Positions 17,486-25,634 are shown, counted from the stretch's first letter. The stretch is DNA of 64,000 nucleotides from Litoreibacter ponti (GCF_003054285.1 NZ_QBKS01000001.1:372001-436000); one strand, 5' to 3'. Numbers and translations: made by a program. The notes: generated from the sequence alone by a model not told the origin.

Positions 17486-18667
17486 ATGTCGGACGTCAAA
17501 GCCCAGTACGAGGCGTTCCCCTATCCCGAACGCGACCCGGCGGATGAGAAGAAGCGCCTGATCACCGGCTCGCCCTCCCACCCGTTGGAGCTGGATCACC
17601 ACCTGTTCGGCGGCCTGCGGGACTGGTCCAAGGGGACCCGCATTCTGGTGGCGGGCGGCGGCACGGGTGATGCGCTTATTCAACTTGCACAAGTGCTGAC
17701 AAGTGCCCGGAAAGACTATGAAATCACCTATATCGACCTGTCGGAAGCCTCGCGTGAGATCGCCGAGGCGCGGGCGCGGGTGCGGGGGCTGAAGAATATC
17801 ACCTTCGTCACCGGCAGCCTGCTGGATGCGGGCCACTATGGTCCCTTCGACTACATTGATTGCTGTGGCGTGCTGCATCACCTGCCCGAGCCGCAGACGG
17901 GGTTTGACGCATTGGCATCCGCGCTTGCGCCCGGCGGCGGGCTGGGCCTGATGGTCTACGCGCCCTACGGCCGCGCCGGGGTCTACCCGCTGCAACAGGC
18001 ATTCGGCGCGCTGACCGCCGGGCTGTCGCCCAAGGCGCAGCTGGATGCGGCCAAGGTGATGTTTGATAAATTGCCCGACGGCCACCCGTTCAAACGCAAC
18101 CCGCATCTGGTGGACCACAAACAAAGCGACGCGGGCTTCTACGACCTGCTGCTGCATTCCCAGGACCGCCCGTACCGCATTGACGAGCTGGCTCAGACAC
18201 TGGGGCAGGCGGGGTTGCAGATCGTGGGCGTGCCGCAGCCCTATCTTTATGATCTGGAACGGTTTTCCGAGCGCGGTGATCTGACCGGGATCGAGGCGAT
18301 GGCGCTGGCCGAAAAGCTCGACGGGACGATCAAGACGCATGTGGTCTACGCCGCCGGGTCGGAGCCTCCGACACCCGGCGCGACCAACGAGGCGGTGCCG
18401 CATCTGCGCGGGGTCGCGGGGCCAGCGCTCGCCAAGCGCGTGGCGGCGGGCGGGGCCGTGCCGGTGACGCTGAACGGGGTGAAGCATGAGGTCCAACTGC
18501 CGAAAGCCTCTGCCGCGATCCTGGCGGGGATCGATGGGCGGCGCGATACTGCGGCGCTGAAGAAGGGCTGCGGGCTTGACGGGCTGGGCTGGGCCGCGAC
18601 ATGGCCTCAAACCACCCGCATGTTGGATCAGTTCGGATTGCTGCTCTATTCCCGCCTGTTGGCGTAA
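17486..18667 (+). CDS. class I SAM-dependent methyltransferase
   Basis: A 393-residue protein. Motif I is ILVAGGGTGDALIQLA near residue 55, motif II ends in TYIDLSEASREIAEAR, and motif IV is FDYIDCCGVLHHLPEP. It starts QYEAFPYPERDP, a sequence seen in methyltransferases of this kind. The C-terminal 120 residues add a domain with VPVTLNGVKHEVQLPKASAAILAGIDGRR, which looks like a winged or DUF-type accessory domain. The acceptor is not predictable. The start is 1 base after the DUF3445 stop, indicating translational coupling. Confidence 0.85.
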   Translation: MSDVKAQYEAFPYPERDPADEKKRLITGSPSHPLELDHHLFGGLRDWSKGTRILVAGGGTGDALIQLAQVLTSARKDYEITYIDLSEASREIAEARARVRGLKNITFVTGSLLDAGHYGPFDYIDCCGVLHHLPEPQTGFDALASALAPGGGLGLMVYAPYGRAGVYPLQQAFGALTAGLSPKAQLDAAKVMFDKLPDGHPFKRNPHLVDHKQSDAGFYDLLLHSQDRPYRIDELAQTLGQAGLQIVGVPQPYLYDLERFSERGDLTGIEAMALAEKLDGTIKTHVVYAAGSEPPTPGATNEAVPHLRGVAGPALAKRVAAGGAVPVTLNGVKHEVQLPKASAAILAGIDGRRDTAALKKGCGLDGLGWAATWPQTTRMLDQFGLLLYSRLLA

Positions 18668-18760
18668 TTCCACACTATTTCCTTTTTGGAAACAATCTTG
18701 TGGTAGCAGCGCAAGCGAGCAGGTAGGCTCCGACAAAACGACCTTATGGGACAGGGACCA

Positions 18761-19180
18761 ATGGCCACCAAACCGACCACCAAGACCAAAACGAAGCGCT
18801 CCAAGACGCTGGCCGCAAGCAAGACGCCGACCGCAGCGGCCAAGACCGCGCCGAAGGCGAAGGTTGTCGCGACGAAAGCACCTGCGACGGCGCCGGACGT
18901 GCCGGGGATGGACCCGCTGACCAAGAAAGAGCTGGTCGAACGCATGGTGGCCCAGAGCGGCATGAAAAAGGGCGACGCCCGCCGCGCGCTGGAAGCGACG
19001 ATGGGGGTGATCGCCGGGGCGCTGCGCGAAGGGCGCGACATGAACCTTCCGCCCTTGGGCAAGATCAAGATCGCCCGCAGCAAGGAGACGCCCAATGGCA
19101 AGCTCGTTGTGCTGCGCGCCAAGCTGAAAGAGCCGGGCGGGGCGGCGCCAAAAGACCCTCTTGCAGAGGCCGCCGAGTAA
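18761..19180 (+). CDS. HU-family DNA-binding protein with histone-like N-terminal tail
   Basis: About 139 residues. The first 48 are a Lys/Ala/Thr/Pro-rich tail (for example KPTTKTKTKRSKTLAASK) resembling histone H1 tails. The remainder is an HU/IHF fold: LTKKELVERMVAQSGMKKGDARRALEATMGVIAGALREG followed by LPPLGKIKIARSKETPNGK, though the DNA-intercalating arm is shortened compared with HU. ATG 18761 is preferred over 18746 because ACAGGGA lies before it. It probably binds DNA non-specifically. Tail-bearing HU variants are known in several bacterial groups. Confidence 0.85.
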   Translation: MATKPTTKTKTKRSKTLAASKTPTAAAKTAPKAKVVATKAPATAPDVPGMDPLTKKELVERMVAQSGMKKGDARRALEATMGVIAGALREGRDMNLPPLGKIKIARSKETPNGKLVVLRAKLKEPGGAAPKDPLAEAAE

Positions 19181-19197
19181 CGCTAAATCCCCCGCAC

Positions 19198-19272
19198 GGG
19201 TGATTAGCTCAGTGGTAGAGCGCTTCGTTCACATCGAAGATGTCAGGAGTTCAAATCTCTTATCACCCACCA
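19198..19272 (+). tRNA. tRNA-Val (anticodon CAC)
   Basis: A cloverleaf is readable: acceptor GGGTGAT pairs with ATCACCC, the D arm is GCTCAGTGGTAGAGC, the anticodon stem CTTCG/CGAAG encloses TTCACAT (anticodon CAC), and the T arm ends before an encoded ACCA. It reads GUG codons. A GCGCGCCC/GGGCGCGC hairpin at 19280-19310 follows. Confidence 0.95.
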
Positions 19273-19332
19273 GTTTCAGGCGCGCCCCGCGGTTTCCGCT
19301 GAGGGCGCGCTTCTCGTCTCACGGGGGCGGCA

Positions 19333-19908
19333 ATGACCTATCCAGAGCTTCTGATCCTGCGCCATGGCGAGACCGAATGGAATCTCGAGGGCCGGATGCA
19401 GGGCCATCTGGACAGCCCCTTGACCGCGCGCGGACGAGCGCAGGCGCGCAGGCAGGGTGAAATCCTATCCGGCTTTGACCTGGGGGCTTTCACGCTGATG
19501 AGCAGCCCGTTGGGGCGCACCCGGGCCACGGCGCAGATCGTGTTGCCGGAGGCGGCTCTGGCGCGCTTGAGCACCGATGCGCGCCTGCGTGAGATCGACG
19601 TCGGAGACTGGGCCGGGCAAATCCGCGCCAAGTTGACCCCCAGCCGGATCACCGAATTTACCCCGGATGGGGCGCTTGCGAAGTATGATAGCGCGCCGGG
19701 CGGCGAAGGGTTCGAAGGGCTGGCCGCGCGCTGCGCAGCTCTGCTTGACGCGCTTGAGGGTCCGCATCTGATGATCACCCATGGGGTGACCAGCCGCATG
19801 CTGCGCGCGCTCTATATGGGACTTCCGCCGCGCAGTCTGGGGGAATTGCCGGGCGGGCAGGGGGTTGTGTTCCACATGGTGCGCGGGCACCAAATCCGGC
19901 TCGAATAG
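19333..19908 (+). CDS. histidine phosphatase family protein (phosphoglycerate-mutase-like)
   Basis: A 191-residue protein with the histidine phosphatase signature LLILRHGETEWN; the phosphorylated His is residue 11. The second catalytic histidine is in LMITHGVTSRMLRA. The central region SSPLGRTRATAQI is also typical. Members include cofactor-dependent phosphoglycerate mutases and phosphatases acting on cobalamin intermediates or sugar phosphates; there is no neighbour to decide between them. It lies between the two valine tRNA genes. Confidence 0.87.
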   Translation: MTYPELLILRHGETEWNLEGRMQGHLDSPLTARGRAQARRQGEILSGFDLGAFTLMSSPLGRTRATAQIVLPEAALARLSTDARLREIDVGDWAGQIRAKLTPSRITEFTPDGALAKYDSAPGGEGFEGLAARCAALLDALEGPHLMITHGVTSRMLRALYMGLPPRSLGELPGGQGVVFHMVRGHQIRLE

Positions 19909-19911
19909 GGC

Positions 19912-19941
19912 TTGCGCGCACAGACCGACCTCCGCTATCTA
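19912..19941 (+). promoter_or_regulatory. putative promoter of tRNA-Val (TAC)
   Basis: TTGCGC (19912-19917), 18-base spacer, TATCTA (19936-19941), ending 11 bases before the tRNA. A reasonable sigma70-type match but the -35 is weak. Confidence 0.45.
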
Positions 19942-19952
19942 GGCGCCCGGAC

Positions 19953-20028
<76 letters not shown>

Positions 20029-20073
20029 TCTCCTCTTTTGTCGTACACGATGATGACGTCGCTGAACGAGCGT

Positions 20074-20102
20074 TTGAGCTTTCGCCGCAGGTGCGGTATC
20101 CT
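20074..20102 (+). promoter_or_regulatory. putative promoter of the LuxR-type gene
   Basis: TTGAGC (20074-20079), a 17-base spacer and TATCCT (20097-20102) lie 38 bases before the GTG at 20140. Its presence argues against the longer upstream starts at 20050/20053. Confidence 0.45.
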
Positions 20103-20139
20103 GCGCACAAATTTAAGTCGCGACGAGAGGTGCTCCCGC

Positions 20140-20880
20140 GTGACGCTTGAAGACTTTTTGACCCGATTGGCCGGGATTGAGACGGCCGATGCTCTCTGGA
20201 CCCTGATCCTTGATTTTGCCCATGACGCCGGGTTCAAACTGGTGAGCTATCATCATTTCGACATGGCCGAGGACGGGGCGAGCCGCGAGACGGCGATCCA
20301 GACCGATGGTTTTCCACGCGAATGGGTGTGCCATTACATCGACGACGCGCTGTCCATGGTGGACCCGATCCCCATAGCGGCGGTGATGTCTACCGAGCCG
20401 TTTTTCTGGAGCGATGTCGGCGAGCGGATGACCCTGACCGCGCATAACTCGGCCTATCTCGACGAACTGCTGGCGGCGGGCCTTGGCGACGGGATTGCGA
20501 TGCAGGTTTTCGGGCCGCTCTTGCGCAACGGCTATTTCGGGTTGGGCTTCGGTGGCCCGCGCCGGGAGATGGAGCAGTCGGAAATTCGGGCGATCCAGGT
20601 GGGACTGCAAGCGGCGCATCTGCGCTACTGCAGCCTGGTGCCGCGCGCGATCGAAGGCGGGCAGCTCAGCCCGCGCGAGGCGCAGGTGCTGGAACTGGTG
20701 GCCATCGGGCGATCCAATGGGGAGGTCGCGGCGGCCCTCGGAGTGTCGCGCAGCACGGTCGATACGCTGATGAAGCGGATATTCGTGAAGCTCGATGTCG
20801 ATGACCGCACGACCGCCGCGATCAAGGCCATCGGGGCCGGGCTGATTTCGCTGTCGCGCAACCCGGCCCACGAAAAATAG
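20140..20880 (+). CDS. LuxR-family transcriptional regulator (solo)
   Basis: About 246 residues from the GTG at 20140, which has GAGAGG before it; ATG 20053 would add 29 residues and is an alternative. Residues 1-165 form an autoinducer-binding-like domain (ETADALWTLILDFAHDAGFKLVSYHHF, FPREWVCHYIDDALSMVDPIP). The C-terminal GerE/LuxR helix-turn-helix is clear: LSPREAQVLELVAIGRSNGEVAAALGVSRSTVDTLMKRIF. There is no luxI in the window, so it is a solo regulator; its signal may come from elsewhere or be non-AHL. Confidence 0.9.
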   Translation: MTLEDFLTRLAGIETADALWTLILDFAHDAGFKLVSYHHFDMAEDGASRETAIQTDGFPREWVCHYIDDALSMVDPIPIAAVMSTEPFFWSDVGERMTLTAHNSAYLDELLAAGLGDGIAMQVFGPLLRNGYFGLGFGGPRREMEQSEIRAIQVGLQAAHLRYCSLVPRAIEGGQLSPREAQVLELVAIGRSNGEVAAALGVSRSTVDTLMKRIFVKLDVDDRTTAAIKAIGAGLISLSRNPAHEK

Positions 20881-20983
20881 ATTTCCGGTCTGACGTTACG
20901 TCACGTCCCACATCTGCGGGACAGACAGGGACGTTTTGGTGGCCCATTTAGCCCGCAGAGTTCATGTGCAGGGGAGTGTCACG

Positions 20984-21232
20984 GTGGAAACGTTGAAAAT
21001 CAAGGCTCTGGCGGCGGATATCAAGAGCCATGTGGACGACGTCTACAGCCTCAGCGATGCGGGCCTCCAGCCCGAGGCCACCGCCGAACTGGTCGAGCAG
21101 GCGTCGCGCATCGTCGAGGTCAGCGCCTATCTTCTGGCGCGCTCCGAGTTGGGGCAGCCGGTCACCGAATTGATGCTGATCTCCAGCCGCCTGGAACACC
21201 TGGCGCAGCATCTTGCCGGTGTCGCGGCCTGA
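20984..21232 (+). CDS. small hypothetical protein
   Basis: 82 residues from GTG 20984, chosen because AGGGGAG lies 7 bases before it; the frame is open further upstream. It is helical and soluble-looking, METLKIKALAADIKSHVDDVY then QPEATAELVEQASRIVEVSAYLLARSELGQPVTELMLISSRLEHLAQHL. I do not recognise the family. It follows the LuxR gene on the same strand; the gap holds TGACG/CGTCA (TGACGTTACGTCA, near 20892) and a GTCCC/GGGAC pair, which could be an operator. Possibly a target of the LuxR protein. Confidence 0.6.
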   Translation: METLKIKALAADIKSHVDDVYSLSDAGLQPEATAELVEQASRIVEVSAYLLARSELGQPVTELMLISSRLEHLAQHLAGVAA

Positions 21233-21280
21233 GGCAGCACGGCGCGTGCGGAAAATTCGCACGAACCCTCGCATCGTCGC

Positions 21281-21309
21281 TTGACGGGGCCGGGACGGGG
21301 CCATAATAC
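21281..21309 (+). promoter_or_regulatory. promoter of the tRNA-Asp pair
   Basis: TTGACG (21281-21286), 17-base spacer, TAATAC (21304-21309), followed 34 bases later by the first tRNA-Asp. This is the best sigma70-like promoter read in the window. Confidence 0.75.
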
Positions 21310-21342
21310 CCTCCCACGCCTGAGAGATCAGACGTGCAGCGG

Positions 21343-21419
21343 GCGGTTGTAGCTCAGTTGGTTAGAGTACCGGCCTGTCACGCCGGGGGTCGCGGGTTCG
21401 AGCCCCGTCAACCGCGCCA
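21343..21419 (+). tRNA. tRNA-Asp (anticodon GTC), copy 1
   Basis: 77 bases. Acceptor GCGGTTG pairs with CAACCGC; anticodon stem CCGGC/GCCGG encloses CTGTCAC (anticodon GTC); T arm CGGGTTCGAGCCCCG-like; 3' GCCA is encoded. Confidence 0.95.
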
Positions 21420-21452
21420 CCGCTGCACTTTCGACACTTCCAGGCGCGATGC

Positions 21453-21529
21453 GCGGTTGTAGCTCAGTTGGTTAGAGTACCGGCCTGTCACGCCGGGGGT
21501 CGCGGGTTCGAGCCCCGTCAACCGCGCCA
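21453..21529 (+). tRNA. tRNA-Asp (anticodon GTC), copy 2
   Basis: Identical over its 77 bases to the copy at 21343-21419, 33 bases downstream. The identical tandem copies suggest a recent duplication or gene conversion and probably share one transcript from the promoter at 21281. Confidence 0.95.
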
Positions 21530-21588
21530 CTTTTCCCCAGACCGGATCCAAATGTGCGCTGACGCGCGCGCGAACTGTTTGTGCTCTT

Positions 21589-21649
21589 GGGAGGTTTCAC
21601 CTCCCGCCGCACGGGCCTCCCACCAGAGTATTTCCGACCACATGGAGAC
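21589..21649. repeat. intergenic hairpin element with GTATTT tail (copy 1)
   Basis: A perfect GGGAGGT/ACCTCCC hairpin (loop TTC) at 21589-21605 is followed, after a C-rich stretch, by GAGTATTTCCGACCACATGG and AGAC running up to the mmsB stop. A relative at 29445-29526 has a G/C hairpin, a C-run and GTATTTTTCGAACA... ending in ATGGGAGAC. They share GTATTT..CGA.CA then ATGG.AGAC. Both lie just after gene ends. It resembles intergenic elements I recall from other roseobacters, but that is memory and not checked. Confidence 0.5.
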
Positions 21650-22518
21650 TAGCTACGCCTGCGCGACACGAAGCGGGGCAGCATGGCGGAGAAGTCGCGT
21701 CCGGCCCCGTCCTCGTGTTCGACGAACTCTGCGTAAAGCTCGGTCGCGCGCGCGCCCATGGGGGTGTCGGCATCGCTTGCCTCCGCCGCCTGCTGGCTCA
21801 GGCGCAGGTCTTTCAGCATCAGATCCGCCGCGAAGCCGGGCTTGTAGTCATTGTCGGCGGGGCTTTCGGGGCCCACGCCCGGGGCCGGGCAATAGGCGTT
21901 CATCGTCCAGGAATAGCCCGAGGAGGTCGAGACCACGTCAAACATCTTCTGGCGGTCGAGGCCGAGCTTGTCGGCCAGCGCGAACGCCTCGCAGGTGCCG
22001 ATCATGGTGACGCCGAGGATCATGTTGTTGCAGATCTTGGCCGCTTGCCCATTGCCGGACGGGCCGCAATGCACGGCCTTCTGGCCCATGATGTCGAAGA
22101 GCGGTTTGACGGTGGTGAATGCTTCGTCGGAGCCGCCGGCCATGAAGGTCAGCGTCCCGGCCGACGCCCCGCCGATGCCGCCCGAGACGGGTGCGTCAAC
22201 CGCGTGGAGGCCAGCGGCCTGCGCCTTGTCGGCCACCGCGCGGGCGCTGTCGACATCAACCGTGGAGCAATCGAGCAAGGTCGCGCCCTGCGCCATCGCC
22301 GGGATGATCTCGTCGGCCACGGCCCGCAGGATCGTGCCGTTGGGCAACATGGTGATGACGACATCCGCGCCTGTTGCGGCCTTGGCGGCGGAGCCTGCCA
22401 TGGTGAGGCCCTGCGGCGCTGCGACCGTGTCAAAGCCCACCACCTCGTGTCCCGCTTGCGCGAGGTTCGCGGCCATCGGCGCGCCCATGTTTCCAAGTCC
22501 AATGAAGCCGATTTTCAT
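21649..22518 (-). CDS. mmsB: 3-hydroxyisobutyrate dehydrogenase
   Basis: A 289-residue NAD-dependent dehydrogenase. The N-terminal Rossmann motif is KIGFIGLGNMGAPMAANLAQAGHEVVGFD; the substrate segment DAPVSGGIGGASAGTLTFMAGG and the catalytic lysine in GNGQAAKICNNMILGVTMIGTCEAF match the family. It oxidises 3-hydroxyisobutyrate to methylmalonate semialdehyde in valine breakdown. Its start overlaps the stop of the upstream hydrolase gene by four bases (ATGA), so it is translationally coupled and is the last gene of the operon. Confidence 0.94.
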   Translation of the reverse strand: MKIGFIGLGNMGAPMAANLAQAGHEVVGFDTVAAPQGLTMAGSAAKAATGADVVITMLPNGTILRAVADEIIPAMAQGATLLDCSTVDVDSARAVADKAQAAGLHAVDAPVSGGIGGASAGTLTFMAGGSDEAFTTVKPLFDIMGQKAVHCGPSGNGQAAKICNNMILGVTMIGTCEAFALADKLGLDRQKMFDVVSTSSGYSWTMNAYCPAPGVGPESPADNDYKPGFAADLMLKDLRLSQQAAEASDADTPMGARATELYAEFVEHEDGAGRDFSAMLPRFVSRRRS

Positions 22519-23546
22519 GGCATATCCTCCCAGTTGAGCGCCTCGGATCCGAGCGGCAGCAGCATTTGCGCCACCTCGATATCCTTGACCTTGTCCGGAC
22601 CCTCATGCGCCCATTTGGGCTGGCGGTCGCGGTCGATGATCGCGGCGCGGATGCCCTCGATGAAGTCGCCCTGGGCCACGGCGCGATAGGTATAGCGGAA
22701 TTCCTGATCGAGCGCCTGCCGGATCGAACGGGCGCCGCGCAGCCGGTGGGTGATCTCGACACTGCAGGCCATGGCGAGCGGCGCGTTGCGGCCGATCGCC
22801 TTGAGCGCGTGGGCGGTGAACTCGGTCTGCTCGGAGGCCAGAGAGCGCAGGATGTCGGCGAGGGTCTCGCCGCTGAAATGGTAGTCGATCTGCGGGCGTA
22901 GGGCCTGCAGCGTGCCTTCGGGCGGGATCGCGGTCAGGTCGGGGATCTCGCCGGTCTGCACGAGCTGCGCCTTGAGCGCGCCCCACTCGGCCTCCGGCAG
23001 ATAGGCATCGGCAAAGCCCGCGTAGATCGCATCCGCAGGGCCCATGCGGGTGGCGGTGGTGCCGAGATATTCGCCCAAGCGCCCGGGAGCCAGCGCCAGC
23101 ATCAGCGAGCCGCCCACATCGGGTACCAGCCCGATGCCGCATTCGGGCATCGCGATCTGGGAGCTGTCGCCGACGATGCGGTGGGTGCCGTGGCAGCCGA
23201 CGCCGACGCCGCCCCCCATGGTGAAGCCCTGCAGGAAACTGACCACCGGCTTGGGATACTCGAAGATCTTGGCGTTCAGCCGATACTCGTCGCGCCAGAA
23301 CCTTCGGCCATAGTCCAGATCGCCCTCTTGCCCGCTCTTGTACATATCCGCGATGTCGCCGCCGGAGCAGAAGGCGCGGTCGCCTTCGGCGTCGAGCAGA
23401 ACGAGGTCGATATCGGCGCCGCGCCAATCATCCAACGCCGCCTCGATCGCAAGCACCATGTCATAGGTCAGCGCGTTCAGCGCATCGGGGCGCTGCAGCG
23501 TGATGCGCCCGGCGCAGCCTTCGATGCGGATCGAGATGTCGCTCAT
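22515..23546 (-). CDS. 3-hydroxyisobutyryl-CoA hydrolase (enoyl-CoA hydratase/isomerase family)
   Basis: A 343-residue crotonase-fold protein. CSGGDIADMYKSGQEGD and FLQGFTMGGGVGVGCHGTHRIVGDSSQIAMPECGIGLVPDVGGS form the CoA and oxyanion region with the two conserved glutamates/aspartate of HIBYL-CoA hydrolases. This length, about 340 residues, separates it from ordinary 260-residue enoyl-CoA hydratases. It releases free 3-hydroxyisobutyrate for mmsB, the next gene. Both neighbours overlap it by four bases. Confidence 0.9.
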   Translation of the reverse strand: MSDISIRIEGCAGRITLQRPDALNALTYDMVLAIEAALDDWRGADIDLVLLDAEGDRAFCSGGDIADMYKSGQEGDLDYGRRFWRDEYRLNAKIFEYPKPVVSFLQGFTMGGGVGVGCHGTHRIVGDSSQIAMPECGIGLVPDVGGSLMLALAPGRLGEYLGTTATRMGPADAIYAGFADAYLPEAEWGALKAQLVQTGEIPDLTAIPPEGTLQALRPQIDYHFSGETLADILRSLASEQTEFTAHALKAIGRNAPLAMACSVEITHRLRGARSIRQALDQEFRYTYRAVAQGDFIEGIRAAIIDRDRQPKWAHEGPDKVKDIEVAQMLLPLGSEALNWEDMP

Positions 23547-24682
23547 GCGGCGATCATGCCGCGGGCGGTGATCATGCGCATGATCTCGTTGGTGCCTTCG
23601 AGGATCTGATGCACGCGCAGGTCACGGGCGAGCTTCTCGATCCCGTAATCGGCGAGGTAGCCGTAGCCGCCATGGAGTTGCAGGCAGTCGTCAACGACCT
23701 TCGATCCGGCCTCGGTGACGAATTTCTTGGCCATGGCGCAGTGGCGGGCGGCATCCGGCGCGCCGGTGTCGAGCTTCCACGCGGCCTGGCGCAGGAAGGT
23801 GCGGGCGGCTTGCAGCTCGATCTCCATATCGGCAAGGCGGAATTGCAGCGCCTGGAACTGGTTGATCGGTTTGCCGAAGGCGTGGCGCTCGGCCATATAG
23901 GCCAGCGTCTTGTCGAGCGCGGATTGCGCAGCCCCCAGCGAGCAGGCCGCGATGTTGAGCCGCCCGCCGTCAAGGCCCTGCATCGCATAGGTGAAGCCGC
24001 GCCCCTCATCGCCGAGCAGGTTTTCGGACGGGATCTTGCAGCCGTCGAGCTGCACCTGCCGCGTGGGCTGGGCGCGCCAGCCCATCTTGTCCTCGAGACC
24101 ACCGAAAGACAGCCCGTCCGCACCGTCCTCGACGATGACGGCAGAGATGCCCTTGGGCCCGTCCTCGCCGGTGCGCGACATGACGATATAGGCGTCCGAA
24201 TAGCCGCCGCCGGAGATGAAGGCCTTGGTGCCGGTGAGCGTGTAGCCCTCGTTGGTCCGCTCCGCGCGGGTCTTGAGCGCTGCGGCGTCGGAGCCGGATC
24301 CGGGCTCCGTCAGGCAGTAGGAGAAGAACGTCTCCATCGTGAGCGCGCGGTCGAGGAACTTGTCCCTGAGCGCGTCGGAGCCGTTCTTGTCGATCATCGC
24401 CGCGCACATGTTGTGGATCGAAAGGAACGCCGCGACCGAGGGGCAGGCATGCGACAGGGCCTCGAACACCAGCGTCGCGTCGAGCCGTGACAACCCCGAG
24501 CCGCCGCTGTCTTCCGAGACGTAGAGCCCGCCGAAACCCAGCTCCGCCAGTTTGGGCCAAAGCGCCTTGGGGATGTGTTCGTCCTTTTCCCACTGCAAGG
24601 CAAAGGGCGCGATGTGCTCGTCGCCGAAGGCTTTGGCCATGTCGAAGATGGCGGTTTGTTCTTCTGAGAGGGCGAAGTCCAT
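23543..24682 (-). CDS. acyl-CoA dehydrogenase (probably isobutyryl-CoA)
   Basis: A 380-residue FAD-dependent acyl-CoA dehydrogenase beginning MDFALSEEQTAIFDMAKAFGDEHIAPFA. Typical blocks are YCLTEPGSGSDAAALKT, TKAFISGGGYSDAYIVM and the C-terminal LQLHGGYGYLADYGIEKLARDLRVHQILEGTNEIMRMI. ATG 24682 follows GAGGATCAC. The catalytic glutamate is the usual one of the ILEGTNEI or earlier loop class and was not assigned. Position before the HIBYL-CoA hydrolase and mmsB points to isobutyryl-CoA as substrate, by context. Confidence 0.9.
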   Translation of the reverse strand: MDFALSEEQTAIFDMAKAFGDEHIAPFALQWEKDEHIPKALWPKLAELGFGGLYVSEDSGGSGLSRLDATLVFEALSHACPSVAAFLSIHNMCAAMIDKNGSDALRDKFLDRALTMETFFSYCLTEPGSGSDAAALKTRAERTNEGYTLTGTKAFISGGGYSDAYIVMSRTGEDGPKGISAVIVEDGADGLSFGGLEDKMGWRAQPTRQVQLDGCKIPSENLLGDEGRGFTYAMQGLDGGRLNIAACSLGAAQSALDKTLAYMAERHAFGKPINQFQALQFRLADMEIELQAARTFLRQAAWKLDTGAPDAARHCAMAKKFVTEAGSKVVDDCLQLHGGYGYLADYGIEKLARDLRVHQILEGTNEIMRMITARGMIAA

Positions 24683-24887
24683 GTGATCCTCGGGGCTGGG
24701 CGTGCGGGCAGGAATTGAACGCCGGTGCAAATAACCACCGATCGAGAGGGCGGGCAAGCTGCCAAGGGATGCATTCGTCGCAAAATTCCCCGCGAAGTTG
24801 ACGTCGGGTCCGCCTCTGCACGGCTTGTGCGTCGGTGCTGGGTTCTGGTATCAAAGATGAACGGAAAATTAACGTAGTGAGTATCCG

Positions 24888-25556
24888 ATGAACTTCTTTG
24901 CAGGCGCCCTCGTGACCGCAGCCCTTTCAGTAGGTGCTACGCTGGCGGCACAGGCCACGACCGTTACCTTCGATTTCGCGAGTGCTTCGGAGAACTCCGG
25001 GTACTTCCAGCGCGCCTCGAAGTTGTCCTTTGAGAAGGACGGCCTTGATCTTGACGTGTCGGCCCATGGCTATGTCACGCCGCAGAACGAAGGCGACGAG
25101 CTGAACGCCTGGACGTCTTTGAAAGTCACCCGTCAAAACAGCTATGGGCTTTATATTTATAGCTATTGGGGCGATGATCACCGGGTTGACGGGCACTGGA
25201 ACGAGGCTCTGAAATTCGACTTCAACGGCTCTGATGTGTCGATCGCTTCGATCCGCTTCGGCAGCTACGGCTCCAACGATGTATTCGATCTGTTCGTGGG
25301 CGATAACGGTCAACTCCTGTACGAAGGCTCGAACGAAGTTGCCACTTGGGTGCACCTCGATACCGAGACATCTTCGCTCTTCGCCATCGGCGCATCCGAG
25401 AACCATTCGGCCTTCAAAGTGAAGAAGCTGGTGGTGAATGTGGCCGAGCCCGACGACAACGAGCCGGAGCCCGTACCGCTGCCTGCGGGGGGTGTTTTGC
25501 TGCTGACGGGCCTCGCAGCCCTCGTTGCGCGCCGGAAATTGGGGCGTTCTGCGTAA
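24888..25556 (+). CDS. VPLPA-CTERM sorting domain protein
   Basis: A 222-residue secreted protein with an N-terminal signal peptide (MNFFAGALVTAALSVGATLAAQA). The body is beta-rich with many Asn, Ser, Tyr and Trp. It ends EPVPLPAGGVLLLTGLAAL then ARRK: a VPLPA motif, a single membrane helix and a basic tail, the exosortase-type sorting signal common in Rhodobacteraceae. It is therefore predicted to be processed and displayed at the cell surface or in extracellular matrix. The body is noticeably less GC-rich than its neighbours (for example GGGCTTTATATTTATAGC). It sits on the opposite strand inside the valine cluster; a terminator follows at 25582. Confidence 0.88.
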   Translation: MNFFAGALVTAALSVGATLAAQATTVTFDFASASENSGYFQRASKLSFEKDGLDLDVSAHGYVTPQNEGDELNAWTSLKVTRQNSYGLYIYSYWGDDHRVDGHWNEALKFDFNGSDVSIASIRFGSYGSNDVFDLFVGDNGQLLYEGSNEVATWVHLDTETSSLFAIGASENHSAFKVKKLVVNVAEPDDNEPEPVPLPAGGVLLLTGLAALVARRKLGRSA

Positions 25557-25581
25557 AAACACCGTTTCCACCTGAATTACA

Positions 25582-25612
25582 AAAGCGCGGTCCCACGGGG
25601 GCCGCGCTTTTT
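25582..25612 (+). terminator. Rho-independent terminator of the VPLPA gene
   Basis: AAAGCGCGG (25582-25590) pairs with CCGCGCTTT (25602-25610), 11-base loop, T-run at the end. It is 26 bases after the stop codon. Confidence 0.8.
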
Positions 25613-25634
25613 CGTTGTGCACCATGATGTGGCG

